DNA from: a virus
IMG/VR virus record: IMGVR_UViG_3300010391_000234
Location: 1 to 28,323 of that record
Direction: 5' to 3' (one strand)
Length of the DNA stretch: 28,323 bases
Part shown: piece by piece, positions 12,405 to 19,828 of the stretch
How positions within the stretch are numbered: the stretch's first letter is position 1
Layout: each line of letters opens with the position of its first letter
Position numbers and translations under genes: made by a program
The notes under the pieces: model-generated
Seen by the model: only the letters and a program-made list of their open reading frames with translations
What the model was told of the DNA's origin: nothing
The model's database searches: none

Positions 12405-12591
12405 AGAAAACCTCCGTGTACCGATTCCATGTAACTGTGATTTTGGATGGTCGCGCAATGGGAACCACGATATTGACGAGGATCCCATCTAACCATAGCT
12501 CCGCATATCCTTCCTTCCAAGCGGGGATTCCGGAGACAAGCTCCAGAATCCGGGGGCGAATGCGGTTTAGGTGTGTGCGGAATTTATTCAT
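12397..12591 (-). CDS. Hypothetical protein (64 aa)
   Basis: The ATG at 12591 overlaps the stop of the ArdC-like gene as ATGA, with GAGG upstream. The product is basic and aromatic: MNKFRTHLNRIRPRILELV, then an AELWLDGILVNIVV strand pair. It might be a small beta-rich partner of its neighbours. No family is recognised. Confidence 0.6.
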   Translation of the reverse strand: MNKFRTHLNRIRPRILELVSGIPAWKEGYAELWLDGILVNIVVPIARPSKITVTWNRYTEVFYV

Positions 12592-12959
12592 AGCGCCTCT
12601 GTTTGCGAAATGTCAAAGACGGTAGTTAAGCCGAACCCGCCGGTTGATTCTGTTTCCGTGTTTCCGTCCTCATCTTTGGTTTTTGATCCGAACGGAAACC
12701 AGATTGTAAAACCATGCTCGCCAGCTCGTACCGTTCGGCCGGCGGACTTCCATTGATTGAAGCCTGCAACGACGGTAGGGTTAACAGCGCCCTGGAAGCA
12801 GAGTAACATGGTGTTAACCATGCTATACTGATGTCCTTCCGGGTTGCATGGCGCAACGAGGGAATCAGATAGCGTCTTTCGTTCTTCATCGGACAGAGAC
12901 GCTATTTTTTTGATCATGCCTTTGATCGCTTCTCTTTTTGCTTTGTGTTTTTCGGTCAT
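12588..12959 (-). CDS. ArdC N-terminal-domain-like antirestriction protein
   Basis: The ATG at 12959 has GAGGATAAAA in front of it; the frame further upstream is a shadow of the membrane peptide. Residues 46 to 90 (SMVNTMLLCFQGAVNPTVV, then NQWKSAGRTVRAGEHGFTIW) match the N-terminal single-stranded-DNA-binding domain of ArdC. In plasmids this domain is joined to a metallopeptidase and helps DNA evade restriction on entry. Here the chain is 123 residues and ends with FDISQTEAL, right after the N-domain, so the peptidase part is absent. Stand-alone N-domains may simply bind single-stranded DNA. It sits in a cluster of small early genes where antirestriction is expected. Confidence 0.75.
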   Translation of the reverse strand: MTEKHKAKREAIKGMIKKIASLSDEERKTLSDSLVAPCNPEGHQYSMVNTMLLCFQGAVNPTVVAGFNQWKSAGRTVRAGEHGFTIWFPFGSKTKDEDGNTETESTGGFGLTTVFDISQTEAL

Positions 12960-12967
12960 TTTTATCC

Positions 12968-13069
12968 TCAAATTGTAAGGCTGGAAGCCACGCAAATCAA
13001 AACCAGAACGATCATGGTGATAGCTAGGACCATCAATAATTCCCACCCATCAAAAAAGTGTGTTTTCAT
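12968..13069 (-). CDS. 33-residue membrane peptide
   Basis: The ATG at 13069 has GGAGG five bases upstream. The product is MKTHFFDGWELLMVLAITMI and thirteen more mostly hydrophobic residues, giving one transmembrane span (about 11 to 32) with a short soluble N-terminus. It is the first gene of the leftward small-gene series, directly after the operator-rich gap. The strong SD argues that it is translated. Function unknown; small phage membrane peptides often disturb host envelope proteins. Confidence 0.65.
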   Translation of the reverse strand: MKTHFFDGWELLMVLAITMIVLVLICVASSLTI

Positions 13070-13198
13070 CTTGTCCTCCATGCCACTACCTTAAGCAATC
13101 GCCATGCCAACATTATCAGCGACGGGAGATTTAGTAAAAGTGACAATAATAGTCGCCAGCCAAAGCAAATAAATGTCACTCTCGAGCCTGAACTAAAC

Positions 13199-13213
13199 TG
13201 ACATTTAATGTCA
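13199..13213. promoter_or_regulatory. Perfect palindromic operator TGACATT-T-AATGTCA
   Basis: Seven-base arms are complementary around a single central base. It lies inside a candidate minus-strand promoter, so a bound dimer would block it. The same half-site (AATGTCA) recurs at 13172..13178. Confidence 0.6.
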
Positions 13214-13332
13214 AATCAAAAAACGTGCCAAAAAGGTAAATCTAATATCTTAGTACTACACTCGTAGGAAACAGCTATTAGTAAAGGTAGGACGGAAAAT
13301 CTCGAGGAGCACTTGACAACCAAAAAAATCTA

Positions 13333-13344
13333 TGACATATGTCA
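13333..13344. promoter_or_regulatory. Second palindromic operator TGACATATGTCA
   Basis: A perfect 12-base palindrome with the TGACAT half of the first operator and no central spacer base. It lies 16 to 27 bases after a plus-strand TTGACA at 13312..13317, where a -10 element would be. Confidence 0.55.
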
Positions 13345-13371
13345 GGACGCGCAGTTCCAGTAAACTCCATA

Positions 13372-13869
13372 TTAAATACGTTTTCCCCATCGCTTCTCAT
13401 TTAATCGCTTCATCCATTTACTGCGCTGAGCTCTGGTAGATTCAGTGATCCGTCGGCATGGCACTGGAATAAACGGAAACTCCTTTAGTGGAAATTCAGC
13501 GTAAAACGAGGATCTTCCGGAAGTGTACTTGATCCCTAAGTGAATCGCCCACGATAAAAAAAAGGGGATCCGGCCAGGCGATGTACTCCAAACAGTGAAT
13601 GAATCCCGCACCAGAATAATGATTGTGCGGTATGGATCGTGTCCCCAACGTTTAGATGTGATTAAATTTTGCGCCTTATTCGCGTTCTTCTTACGTGTCA
13701 TAACACTGTGAATTGTATCAAACTTGGGCACCACCGCGCAATACGTGGATATGTATAAGTTTGATACACTGATTACTAACGTATTAGATGTACGTTGATA
13801 GTATGACACTATTAGATTGTGTTGATCCGGCGATACCACAATGACCCGAAAGCCTAAGACCCGGCCCAC
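13372..13869 (-). CDS. Unrecognised protein (165 aa, GTG start)
   Basis: The GTG at 13869 lies eight bases after a strong GGGGGGAGG SD, the same SD context used by other genes of this phage. An internal ATG at 13701 gives 109 residues but has no SD. The first 40 residues contain a loose duplication (SPDQHNLIVS / YYQRTSNTLVIS). The remaining part (RTIIILVRDSFTVW, a PLKEFPFIPVPCRR segment, and a basic end KWMKRLNEKRWGKRI) is more protein-like. It lies at the divergence between early and late regions, so a regulator or DNA-binding role would fit. I do not recognise any family. Base composition is more AT-rich than the neighbours. Confidence 0.5.
   Translation of the reverse strand: MGRVLGFRVIVVSPDQHNLIVSYYQRTSNTLVISVSNLYISTYCAVVPKFDTIHSVMTRKKNANKAQNLITSKRWGHDPYRTIIILVRDSFTVWSTSPGRIPFFLSWAIHLGIKYTSGRSSFYAEFPLKEFPFIPVPCRRITESTRAQRSKWMKRLNEKRWGKRI
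13714..13768. repeat. 12-bp inverted repeat TGTATCAAACTT
   Basis: TGTATCAAACTT at 13714..13725 is repeated as its exact complement AAGTTTGATACA at 13757..13768, with 31 bases between. Both arms fall inside the unrecognised reading frame if it starts at the GTG, or just upstream of it if it starts at 13701. It may be a split operator or a replication-related site. Confidence 0.5.
13782..13826. repeat. Two imperfect 17-18 bp direct repeats
   Basis: TATTAGATGTACGTTGAT (13782..13799) and TATTAGATTGTGTTGAT (13810..13826) are spaced by 28 bases, which is slightly under three helical turns. They adjoin the inverted repeat above. Iterons of this kind are bound by initiators or repressors; alternatively they reflect the peptide duplication encoded on the other strand. 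Confidence 0.4.
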
Positions 13870-13953
13870 TTTCCCATCCTCCCCCCCATGTATAAGTAAT
13901 CTAGTTTTCCTCCCACAACCCAAAAAATTTGTGAATATTTAAGAGATTGAGGA

Positions 13954-13982
13954 TTGCTTCAGGTTGACACATGGAATAGGAT
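13954..13982 (+). promoter_or_regulatory. Weak candidate late promoter
   Basis: TTGCTT (13954..13959) with TAGGAT (13977..13982) at 17 bases, and an overlapping TTGACA (13964..13969) without a good -10, lie just upstream of the late genes. Neither is strong alone. Late phage promoters commonly need an activator. Confidence 0.3.
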
Positions 13983-14009
13983 AAGAAGTGATGGGTACAA
14001 CGGTTGGAG

Positions 14010-14540
14010 ATGTGGCACGTGGAACAATTGGAACCTGAAGTACTGCCTATAGAAGTGCAACCAGTGCGGAGACGTGGTAAAGATCGTTCACCGCTGTCTC
14101 GTGCGGCGCGTCAGGGATTGAAGTTACTCACGCGTGGGGAATCGTATGCGGCGCGTCGGATGTCGAAGGACATGGGGATATCGTATGATGATGCGATTCG
14201 GATGATCTGTACGACGCGGTTTGCGGAACGTGCGCATCAGATTTTAAAGAACAAGGCGCGGGTAGACTTCGATCTGATTGTATATGAGAAGATGATGGAG
14301 ATTATTACCGATAAGATCACTGACGAAAACGGCATTGAGGATTACAGGTATGCTGCAAAGGACCGGTTGACTGCGGCTGCAACGCTCCAAAACATGCTGC
14401 CCATGAAGTCAGATGCCTCGGCAAAAGGGGGCAAAGGGGCTACGGTGAATCTAACTTTTTTTCACGATTTGATATCGTCTATCTCTCCCAAAGAGTTAAA
14501 TCGCGCAGCAAAGACGCATTTCCCGGGTATTGATGATTGA
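14010..14540 (+). CDS. Probable small terminase subunit
   Basis: The start ATG at 14010 gives a 176-residue product (MWHVEQLEPEVLPIEVQPV ...). A TTG two codons earlier and an ATG at 13991 in another frame are less suitable; no clear SD is seen. The central part (ESYAARRMSKDMGISYDDAIRM and following) looks like a helix-turn-helix DNA-binding domain, followed by helical oligomerisation segments and a GGKGATVNL tail. It directly precedes the large terminase, with an 8-base overlap, which is the position of the small subunit that recognises the packaging site. The assignment depends on context as much as on sequence. Confidence 0.65.
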   Translation: MWHVEQLEPEVLPIEVQPVRRRGKDRSPLSRAARQGLKLLTRGESYAARRMSKDMGISYDDAIRMICTTRFAERAHQILKNKARVDFDLIVYEKMMEIITDKITDENGIEDYRYAAKDRLTAAATLQNMLPMKSDASAKGGKGATVNLTFFHDLISSISPKELNRAAKTHFPGIDD

Positions 14541-16374
14541 CGTAGATAAGGCGGGCAAAGCTCTTGCTCACGATTTTGCAATTTACGCTCCCAAGGTTTT
14601 ACGCACTCACAAAGACGGGAAAAAGGTTCCGCTAGAACTGTATCGTTTTCAAGTATGGCTCTGGGGAAAGATTCTCGCTTCGCTTCTTGCCGGAAAGCCA
14701 ATCCGTGTGATGGTTTTAAAGGCCCGTCAAATCGGGATATCTACATTCTTTTTGGGTCTGATCTACTGGTTTATCACGATGAACCGCTACCGCGGGGCGT
14801 TCATTGTGGCTCAAAGGATCAAGGAATCGAACCAGTTATTCGAGCGGCTAAAGACGTTCTATAACTCTTGTCCGGCACAGTTCCGACCGGACAAGAAGAT
14901 ATTCAACCGCGAGTTGATTCACTTTGCTGCCGATAAGGACGACTCTGGACTGGAATCTAAGGCTACGGTAGATTCGGCTGAGAATCAGGATCTTGGGGCG
15001 TCTTTCTCGATTCAATACGCGCTTCTTGACGAATTCGCCCGGTGGGAGCGTTATTGTCCAGACGTGAAGACGGCGCTCACCTCGATATCAAACGCGATTG
15101 GCAGGAAGCCGGGAACAGGCATCTTTATAGTTTCTACCGGCCAACCGGGAAGCTACTTCCAGGAAATGTGGGAAGATCCCGACAATAACTACGAGAAGTT
15201 GTTCATACCGTTTGTAGCGGAGGAGACGTACCGTATTACACTCGAAATGGGAGCGTATTTTGAGCTTCACATTTCGGAGAAGCAGCAATTCGGAAACGAG
15301 CCGGAGGCTGCAGATATCATGCGGGCACTGCTTTTAGAGTGGTATCCAGAACTGGATTTCGAGCATAATCCGATCGCTTTAGAGCATCGGATCTTCGAAT
15401 GCCTGGCGTGGCGTCGTGAGACGATCAAGTCAGAATGCGGAAACGATTGGCGCATATTCCATCAGGAATTTCCACTCACTGCGGCTCAAGCTTTTCTGAA
15501 GGCCGGAGAGGCAATGTTTGATCAACACAAGTTAGCCTCACAGGATGAACGGATCAAGAAGGCCGCAATTGTTCCCATTACTTGCGGTTTTGACCGGGAC
15601 GCTTATCACGAAAACGCCCCCAAGGACTGGTGGCGATCTGCTTTTTTTGAAGATGCGCTTGGGCATTTCACGATTTATGAGGATCCGATTCTGGGAGCAG
15701 AATACGTGATTGGCGCTGATCCATCGGAAGGCTACGAGGATAGCGATTGCGCTGCTGCTGAAATCATGAAGGTGGAATTCTCCGACTCCGGATTACAGCA
15801 TCTCACTGAAGTAGGTGTATGGGATGAACCGATTGAACCGGACTATTTTGCTGATCTGCTGGTAGCTGCCGGTACGATCTACAATAATGCGCTTTTGATA
15901 TGGGAAGTAAATGGCCCTGGCAAAGCTACTACATTGCGTCTAATACGTTCCCATTATTACAGTAATCTGTATTGGCGCAAAGTTTTTGACGACAAGGTAA
16001 CAGACAAGCGGGACAAGCGTTGGGGTTGGCATTCCAACATCGACACGAAAGAGCGAGCGCTCTTGAATCATCGCGCTTTGATACGGGATAACCTGATTCA
16101 TTTTAATCATCTTGGCACAATCAAGCAGCATCGCGGTTATAAGCGAGCGGTCAACCGCAACGATCTATTGAAAAGCGGGTCCAGGAATGATAACATCGTG
16201 GTCGCTTCGGCTTTGGCAGGTATGGGCGCAAAAGAGATATATCGATTCAGGCCACAAAAGAAAGTGGTAAACGAGTATACTTATTCGTGGGTGCTTGAAA
16301 TGGATCGACGTGCAAAGGAGCAAAAAGCGAATCCATTTGCAAATCGTAGCTATCCGCAGCATAATCGGTATTAA
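14533..16374 (+). CDS. Terminase large subunit (ATPase/nuclease)
   Basis: The ATG at 14533 overlaps the upstream stop by 8 bases. The 613-residue product has the packaging ATPase with Walker A-like KARQIGIST (63 to 71), Walker B YALLDEF (162 to 168), and coupling motif IVSTGQPGS (199 to 207). The RNase-H-like nuclease follows with IGADPSEGYEDSD (D396), WEVNGPG (E458) and a later aspartate-rich SRNDNIVVASAL. It cuts concatemeric DNA and pumps it into proheads through the portal encoded next. The length is typical of the family. No inserted domain is seen. Confidence 0.95.
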   Translation: MIDVDKAGKALAHDFAIYAPKVLRTHKDGKKVPLELYRFQVWLWGKILASLLAGKPIRVMVLKARQIGISTFFLGLIYWFITMNRYRGAFIVAQRIKESNQLFERLKTFYNSCPAQFRPDKKIFNRELIHFAADKDDSGLESKATVDSAENQDLGASFSIQYALLDEFARWERYCPDVKTALTSISNAIGRKPGTGIFIVSTGQPGSYFQEMWEDPDNNYEKLFIPFVAEETYRITLEMGAYFELHISEKQQFGNEPEAADIMRALLLEWYPELDFEHNPIALEHRIFECLAWRRETIKSECGNDWRIFHQEFPLTAAQAFLKAGEAMFDQHKLASQDERIKKAAIVPITCGFDRDAYHENAPKDWWRSAFFEDALGHFTIYEDPILGAEYVIGADPSEGYEDSDCAAAEIMKVEFSDSGLQHLTEVGVWDEPIEPDYFADLLVAAGTIYNNALLIWEVNGPGKATTLRLIRSHYYSNLYWRKVFDDKVTDKRDKRWGWHSNIDTKERALLNHRALIRDNLIHFNHLGTIKQHRGYKRAVNRNDLLKSGSRNDNIVVASALAGMGAKEIYRFRPQKKVVNEYTYSWVLEMDRRAKEQKANPFANRSYPQHNRY

Positions 16375-16377
16375 GCA

Positions 16378-18174
16378 ATGAGCCAAAAAGATCCGGATTA
16401 TAATTCTGAACCTGTAAAGACAGACGATGAATTTGTTCCGTTTTGGCTTGACAAGATTCACGCCACAGAAAGGGCCCTCAAAAAATATTGGGATCAGTGG
16501 GATTCGGATTATGAACGATACGCTGGCAAACACTGGAAAAACGAGCCGGACGCCCCGCCTTCATCGAATAATCCGCGATTAAAATGCACGGTCAATTTAA
16601 CCGGCTCCCGCATTGCGGATCAAATAGCCTACCTGTTTTATAACGAAGTCACTTGGAAGATGAGTGCAAAGCCGAAAGGCGAAATGCTTGCTTTAGAAAA
16701 TCTTGTGATAAAGAGCAGGCAGGCGCAGGCATTGATGAATCAGTTTTGGTCTGACGGCGATATGGACGATCAGTGCATTTTATGTTTAATGGATGCTGCA
16801 ATTTGCGGGACTGGTGTAAAGTTTACCGGCTACAATCTGGATTACGACAAAACACACACGCCGGCAAAACAGGGCGAAATCGTCCCGCCTGATTTTGTAA
16901 AAGAAGATGCTCCGTGGGTTGAGTGCATTTCTCCATATTTGTTTTTACCGGATCTCGATGCCAGGCAAAAAAATCTCGCTACTTCGCGTTGGTGTGGGTT
17001 GATTTATTACGTGAGCTATCACGATCTGGTCACCAACGACAGATATATCAAGTCAGTGCAGGACAAGATTGGATCCGGCGAAGTCAGTCTTACTTATGGC
17101 AAAAGTTATCTTGATGGGTGCGACCGCGAAGATGAAATGAAGGGTTCAAAGATGGTTAAATGCTATCGCGTCTTTGATCGCCAGCACGACAATTATTTTG
17201 AGTTTGCCGACAGATGCGAAGACTATCTATTTCACCAATCGTACAAAGAACGCTATGGGCATCTAGACGGATTTCCACTTGAAATTTTGACGCTTTCGCC
17301 GCTTCGTAATCAGTGGTTTGGAATGTCTGATGTGAAGTTCCTAGAAGATTTGCAGGATCAAATCAACTTTGAGCGCACGTTTGAAATTCAACATGCGCGG
17401 CGAATGGCTAGTCGAAAATACATGTACAGAGAAGGTGCGTTTGATGATACACAAATGTCCATTTTGATGAACGGTGACGATGGCGCTTCGGTGGGAACCA
17501 AAGATATTCAGAATGCCCTTGCAATAGTCCAGGATCTTCCTATTTCGGGCGACCTATACACACTGGGAAACATCATCAAGAACGATATGAATGAGCTTCT
17601 GGGCGACAAAGTGCAGCCCCTTCCGTCACGGGCATCAGCAACCGAAGCGCAGATTCAATCAGCGCAAGTGGGAGCAAAGATTAACGCAAAGCGCAAACGG
17701 GTCAAGAAGTTCATCAAACGAGTCGGGCGCCAAGTTTGGCAACATACGCAATTTTTCCTGTCTTCCGAAAAGGCAGTCCTTGTTTCCGGCGGCCAATGGG
17801 TGAAGTTGAATCCGGAAGATATCAAAGGCGAATACGATCTGGATCTGGAACCGCTTGAAAAGCCTGAATCTGACGCGCAAACAGAATCACGAAATGCTCT
17901 CCAGGTTCTTCAGATTACAGTTCCTTCAATCCCTGTGATTCAGCAAGCTTTGCAAGCGGAAGGAAAGACCCTGCGTCTCGCTAAAATGTTTGAATGGGTT
18001 TTCTCCAAGCTCGGCGCTACCGATATTGGTGAATGGTTTAGCGTGGCGATGCCGCAACTTATGCAGCCAGTCGGTCAGACAGCCCCACCTCCGGCACCGA
18101 CAAACGGTAGCGCTGTATCGCAAAATGCAGTCAATCCAGTATCTGAACTCCAAGGAGCGGGGCTGAATCAATGA
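16378..18174 (+). CDS. Portal protein (P22-like)
   Basis: The 598-residue product begins with acidic residues and a FWLDKIHATERALKKYWDQWD helix. It has the fold pattern of P22-type portals: a YEVTWKM-like clip region (NEVTWKMSAKP near 96), CLMDAAICGTGVKF (139 to 152), YISPYLFLPDLDA-type wing strands, and the long RASATEAQIQSAQVGAKIN crown helix near 420. The C-terminal part is proline- and alanine-rich. Twelve copies form the ring at the capsid vertex through which DNA passes. It is 3 bases after the terminase stop. This P22-like portal is one reason to suspect a short-tailed phage. Confidence 0.88.
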   Translation: MSQKDPDYNSEPVKTDDEFVPFWLDKIHATERALKKYWDQWDSDYERYAGKHWKNEPDAPPSSNNPRLKCTVNLTGSRIADQIAYLFYNEVTWKMSAKPKGEMLALENLVIKSRQAQALMNQFWSDGDMDDQCILCLMDAAICGTGVKFTGYNLDYDKTHTPAKQGEIVPPDFVKEDAPWVECISPYLFLPDLDARQKNLATSRWCGLIYYVSYHDLVTNDRYIKSVQDKIGSGEVSLTYGKSYLDGCDREDEMKGSKMVKCYRVFDRQHDNYFEFADRCEDYLFHQSYKERYGHLDGFPLEILTLSPLRNQWFGMSDVKFLEDLQDQINFERTFEIQHARRMASRKYMYREGAFDDTQMSILMNGDDGASVGTKDIQNALAIVQDLPISGDLYTLGNIIKNDMNELLGDKVQPLPSRASATEAQIQSAQVGAKINAKRKRVKKFIKRVGRQVWQHTQFFLSSEKAVLVSGGQWVKLNPEDIKGEYDLDLEPLEKPESDAQTESRNALQVLQITVPSIPVIQQALQAEGKTLRLAKMFEWVFSKLGATDIGEWFSVAMPQLMQPVGQTAPPPAPTNGSAVSQNAVNPVSELQGAGLNQ

Positions 18175-18593
18175 AGCGGTTAGATTATCAGTGTGATCGT
18201 TGCAGTCATATTTTCACCGTGTCTTTTTTGTCTGTTCACGATTCTACTGATGGCGTCGTCTGTATAGTTTGTGGCGGTCCTACCAAGATCATTTATCTTG
18301 AGGGGTTCCAGGTCCAAACTGACGATTACTGGTCTGGAAACAATCCGATGCAAAAACGGATTCAGAAACTGGTCGGCGTTCCAGTCTACGACAAAAAGAA
18401 AGCGGAAGCGTTACTTGCTGCCTCTGGTCACGGAGTCAGGGAAGCTGGGATGGATCGGGACGCGAAACGGAACAAACAGTACATCCAGGAAAAAGAAGAT
18501 AAGGAGCGTTCTGAATTTGTCGGCGAAACTGTTCACAAACTTTCAACGGGAATGCTCCCGCTTGACAAACAAGAAATTAAAGGAGTAGATTAG
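18171..18593 (+). CDS. FmdB-like zinc-ribbon protein
   Basis: The 140-residue product starts MKRLDYQCDRCSHIFTV, and a CIVCGGPTKIIY segment completes a CxxC...CxxC zinc ribbon in the first 45 residues, as in FmdB-type proteins found next to many phage portals. A QTDDYWSGNNPMQ loop follows, then a helical, lysine- and glutamate-rich half (DRDAKRNKQYIQEKEDKERSEF). It overlaps the portal gene by ATGA. The function is not established; possibly a capsid-assembly or regulatory factor. Confidence 0.75.
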   Translation: MKRLDYQCDRCSHIFTVSFLSVHDSTDGVVCIVCGGPTKIIYLEGFQVQTDDYWSGNNPMQKRIQKLVGVPVYDKKKAEALLAASGHGVREAGMDRDAKRNKQYIQEKEDKERSEFVGETVHKLSTGMLPLDKQEIKGVD

Positions 18594-18600
18594 TAGCAAG

Positions 18601-18768
18601 ATGTACCATACGGCGCGTCCGCTTACGATCAAGGAAATGGAGCGCATTATCGCTATGCTTCTTACCGCTGATCGTGGAAATGTGCGACGCACAAAGCGGG
18701 ACAATTTTCAGATGTATGAATATCTTTTCAAAGATTATGGCAAGGTGATGGATGCCTTACGGAGTTGA
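18601..18768 (+). CDS. Small hypothetical protein (55 aa)
   Basis: An ATG at 18601 opens 55 codons (MYHTARPLTIKEMERIIAM ...) between the zinc-ribbon gene and the next small gene, which it overlaps by 17 bases. It is helical and basic in the middle (ADRGNVRRTKRDN), with LFKDYGKVMDAL at the end. No SD is strong, so coupling to the upstream gene (7 bases away) is probable. No family recognised. Confidence 0.7.
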   Translation: MYHTARPLTIKEMERIIAMLLTADRGNVRRTKRDNFQMYEYLFKDYGKVMDALRS

Positions 18769-18925
18769 TAAAAAACTTGGCGGCGATTCCCACGAGAATG
18801 ATTCATGGATGGAAAAGTGTGTGGATAAAGTAATGGCAACTGGAAAAAGCAAAGAGAGCGCAATCAAGATTTGCAAGTTCACTATGAAGAAATCTAAAAT
18901 GTTAGAAGGAATGGAGAAGAAGTAA
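18752..18925 (+). CDS. Small protein with XkdF-like motif (57 aa)
   Basis: From the ATG at 18752 the product reads MPYGVDKKLGGDSHENDSW, then MEKCVDKVMATGKSKESAIK and ICKFTMKK. The segment W-x-x-CV-x-x-VM-x-x-G-x-S-x-x-x-AI-x-IC recalls the helix-loop motif present in XkdF- or ClpP-protease-associated capsid-assembly proteins (where cysteine spacing is kept). AAGGTG lies a few bases upstream. It is one base from the scaffold gene start region (stop 18925, next ATG 18927). Possible assembly factor; no certain function. Confidence 0.7.
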   Translation: MPYGVDKKLGGDSHENDSWMEKCVDKVMATGKSKESAIKICKFTMKKSKMLEGMEKK

Positions 18926-18926
18926 T

Positions 18927-19754
18927 ATGTCAGAAGAAAGTAGTAGCGGCGACGTTCAGATGATCGATGGCGAACTGCAATATGTTCCTGATGAATCCAC
19001 GATAACGGATCAGCCAGCAGCAGAAGCCACAGGAGCGCCTGCCGAAACCCCTGTCACCGAAGACGCCTCGCCTCCCGCAGTAGATCAAACTGTTCCAATG
19101 GAACGATTTAAAGGCTTGGAAAAGGCCATGACCCGTCAGGCCAATGATATGAGTCAACTGAAACAACAAAATCAGTTTCTCACGTCCGCATTGGAAAAGT
19201 TTGTTACTGCGCGAGCGAACCCCTCAAACAACGGGGGCGGGGAAGCACCCGCTCTCGATTTGCAGGACATTCTCTCCGATCAAACAAAAGCGATCCCATT
19301 TCTAGCGGCTGTCTCGAAACAAGTTTTCGAAAATCATCCCGCATGGAAACAGATGCAAGACTTCATGGCACAATCAGGACCTCAAACTCAGGCTAATACG
19401 TTGTGGCGTGAAGCATCGGAACTAGCGGCTGAAAATAAAGAATTTGTTCCATTGATTCCGCAAATGAGAAAAATCATTGAAGCGTTACCCGAAAGGAGTC
19501 TGACTTACAAAGAGGCATTTGAACTTGCCAAAATTGCGAGTCCTGCCGGTGTTTCGGGAGAGGCGGTCAATGGTAGATCGCAAACCACTACCCCACAATC
19601 AACCCGACAAGGTGTTTCTGCAGATGATGTACTTAAAAAGGTAGCAGCCGCTTCGATCAATAGAGGCGGTTCTCCCTCCGGTACAGGCATCCCGCAGATC
19701 AACAACCCCAAGGATGCGGTTTTGGCGGCAATGGCTGAACACGGCTGGAAGTAG
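18927..19754 (+). CDS. Scaffolding protein (probable)
   Basis: The 275-residue product is highly polar and begins with an acidic, alanine- and proline-rich disordered region (residues 1 to 55). A coiled-coil segment follows (ERFKGLEKAMTRQANDMSQL and LKQQNQFLTSALEKFV, 58 to 92). The next helical part contains a NHPAWKQMQDFM stretch, and the end is rich in glycine and serine with a charged tip (AVLAAMAEHGWK). This architecture and the position directly before the major capsid gene fit an internal scaffold that guides prohead assembly and leaves afterwards. No protease motif is visible, so cleavage would be by another factor. Confidence 0.75.
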   Translation: MSEESSSGDVQMIDGELQYVPDESTITDQPAAEATGAPAETPVTEDASPPAVDQTVPMERFKGLEKAMTRQANDMSQLKQQNQFLTSALEKFVTARANPSNNGGGEAPALDLQDILSDQTKAIPFLAAVSKQVFENHPAWKQMQDFMAQSGPQTQANTLWREASELAAENKEFVPLIPQMRKIIEALPERSLTYKEAFELAKIASPAGVSGEAVNGRSQTTTPQSTRQGVSADDVLKKVAAASINRGGSPSGTGIPQINNPKDAVLAAMAEHGWK

Positions 19755-19828
19755 TTTCAGTTAGTGTATTTTTAGCGACCGGCCTGAAAATTTAAGGTGC
19801 TCTTTACGTTTGTTTGTGGAGGGACTTC

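Larger units (their letters stand above)
13070..13371. other. Operator-rich noncoding gap (302 bp)
   Basis: No plausible gene is seen. The segment is AT-rich and holds palindromes or half-sites of TGACAT/ATGTCA at 13141..13147, 13172..13178, 13199..13213 and 13333..13344, and two CTCGAG sites (around 13181 and 13302), each upstream of a palindrome. A minus-strand promoter candidate is TTGGCA with TTAAAT 17 bases downstream, overlapping the palindrome at 13199..13213. This is the likely control region of the leftward small-gene operon. No repressor gene could be identified in the window. Confidence 0.55.

Noticed and set aside
19755-19828. Terminator or promoter in the gap before the capsid gene
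   Set aside because: Only a 6-base TTTCAG/CTGAAA pair with a long loop is present and no U-tract follows; no -35/-10 pair is convincing.
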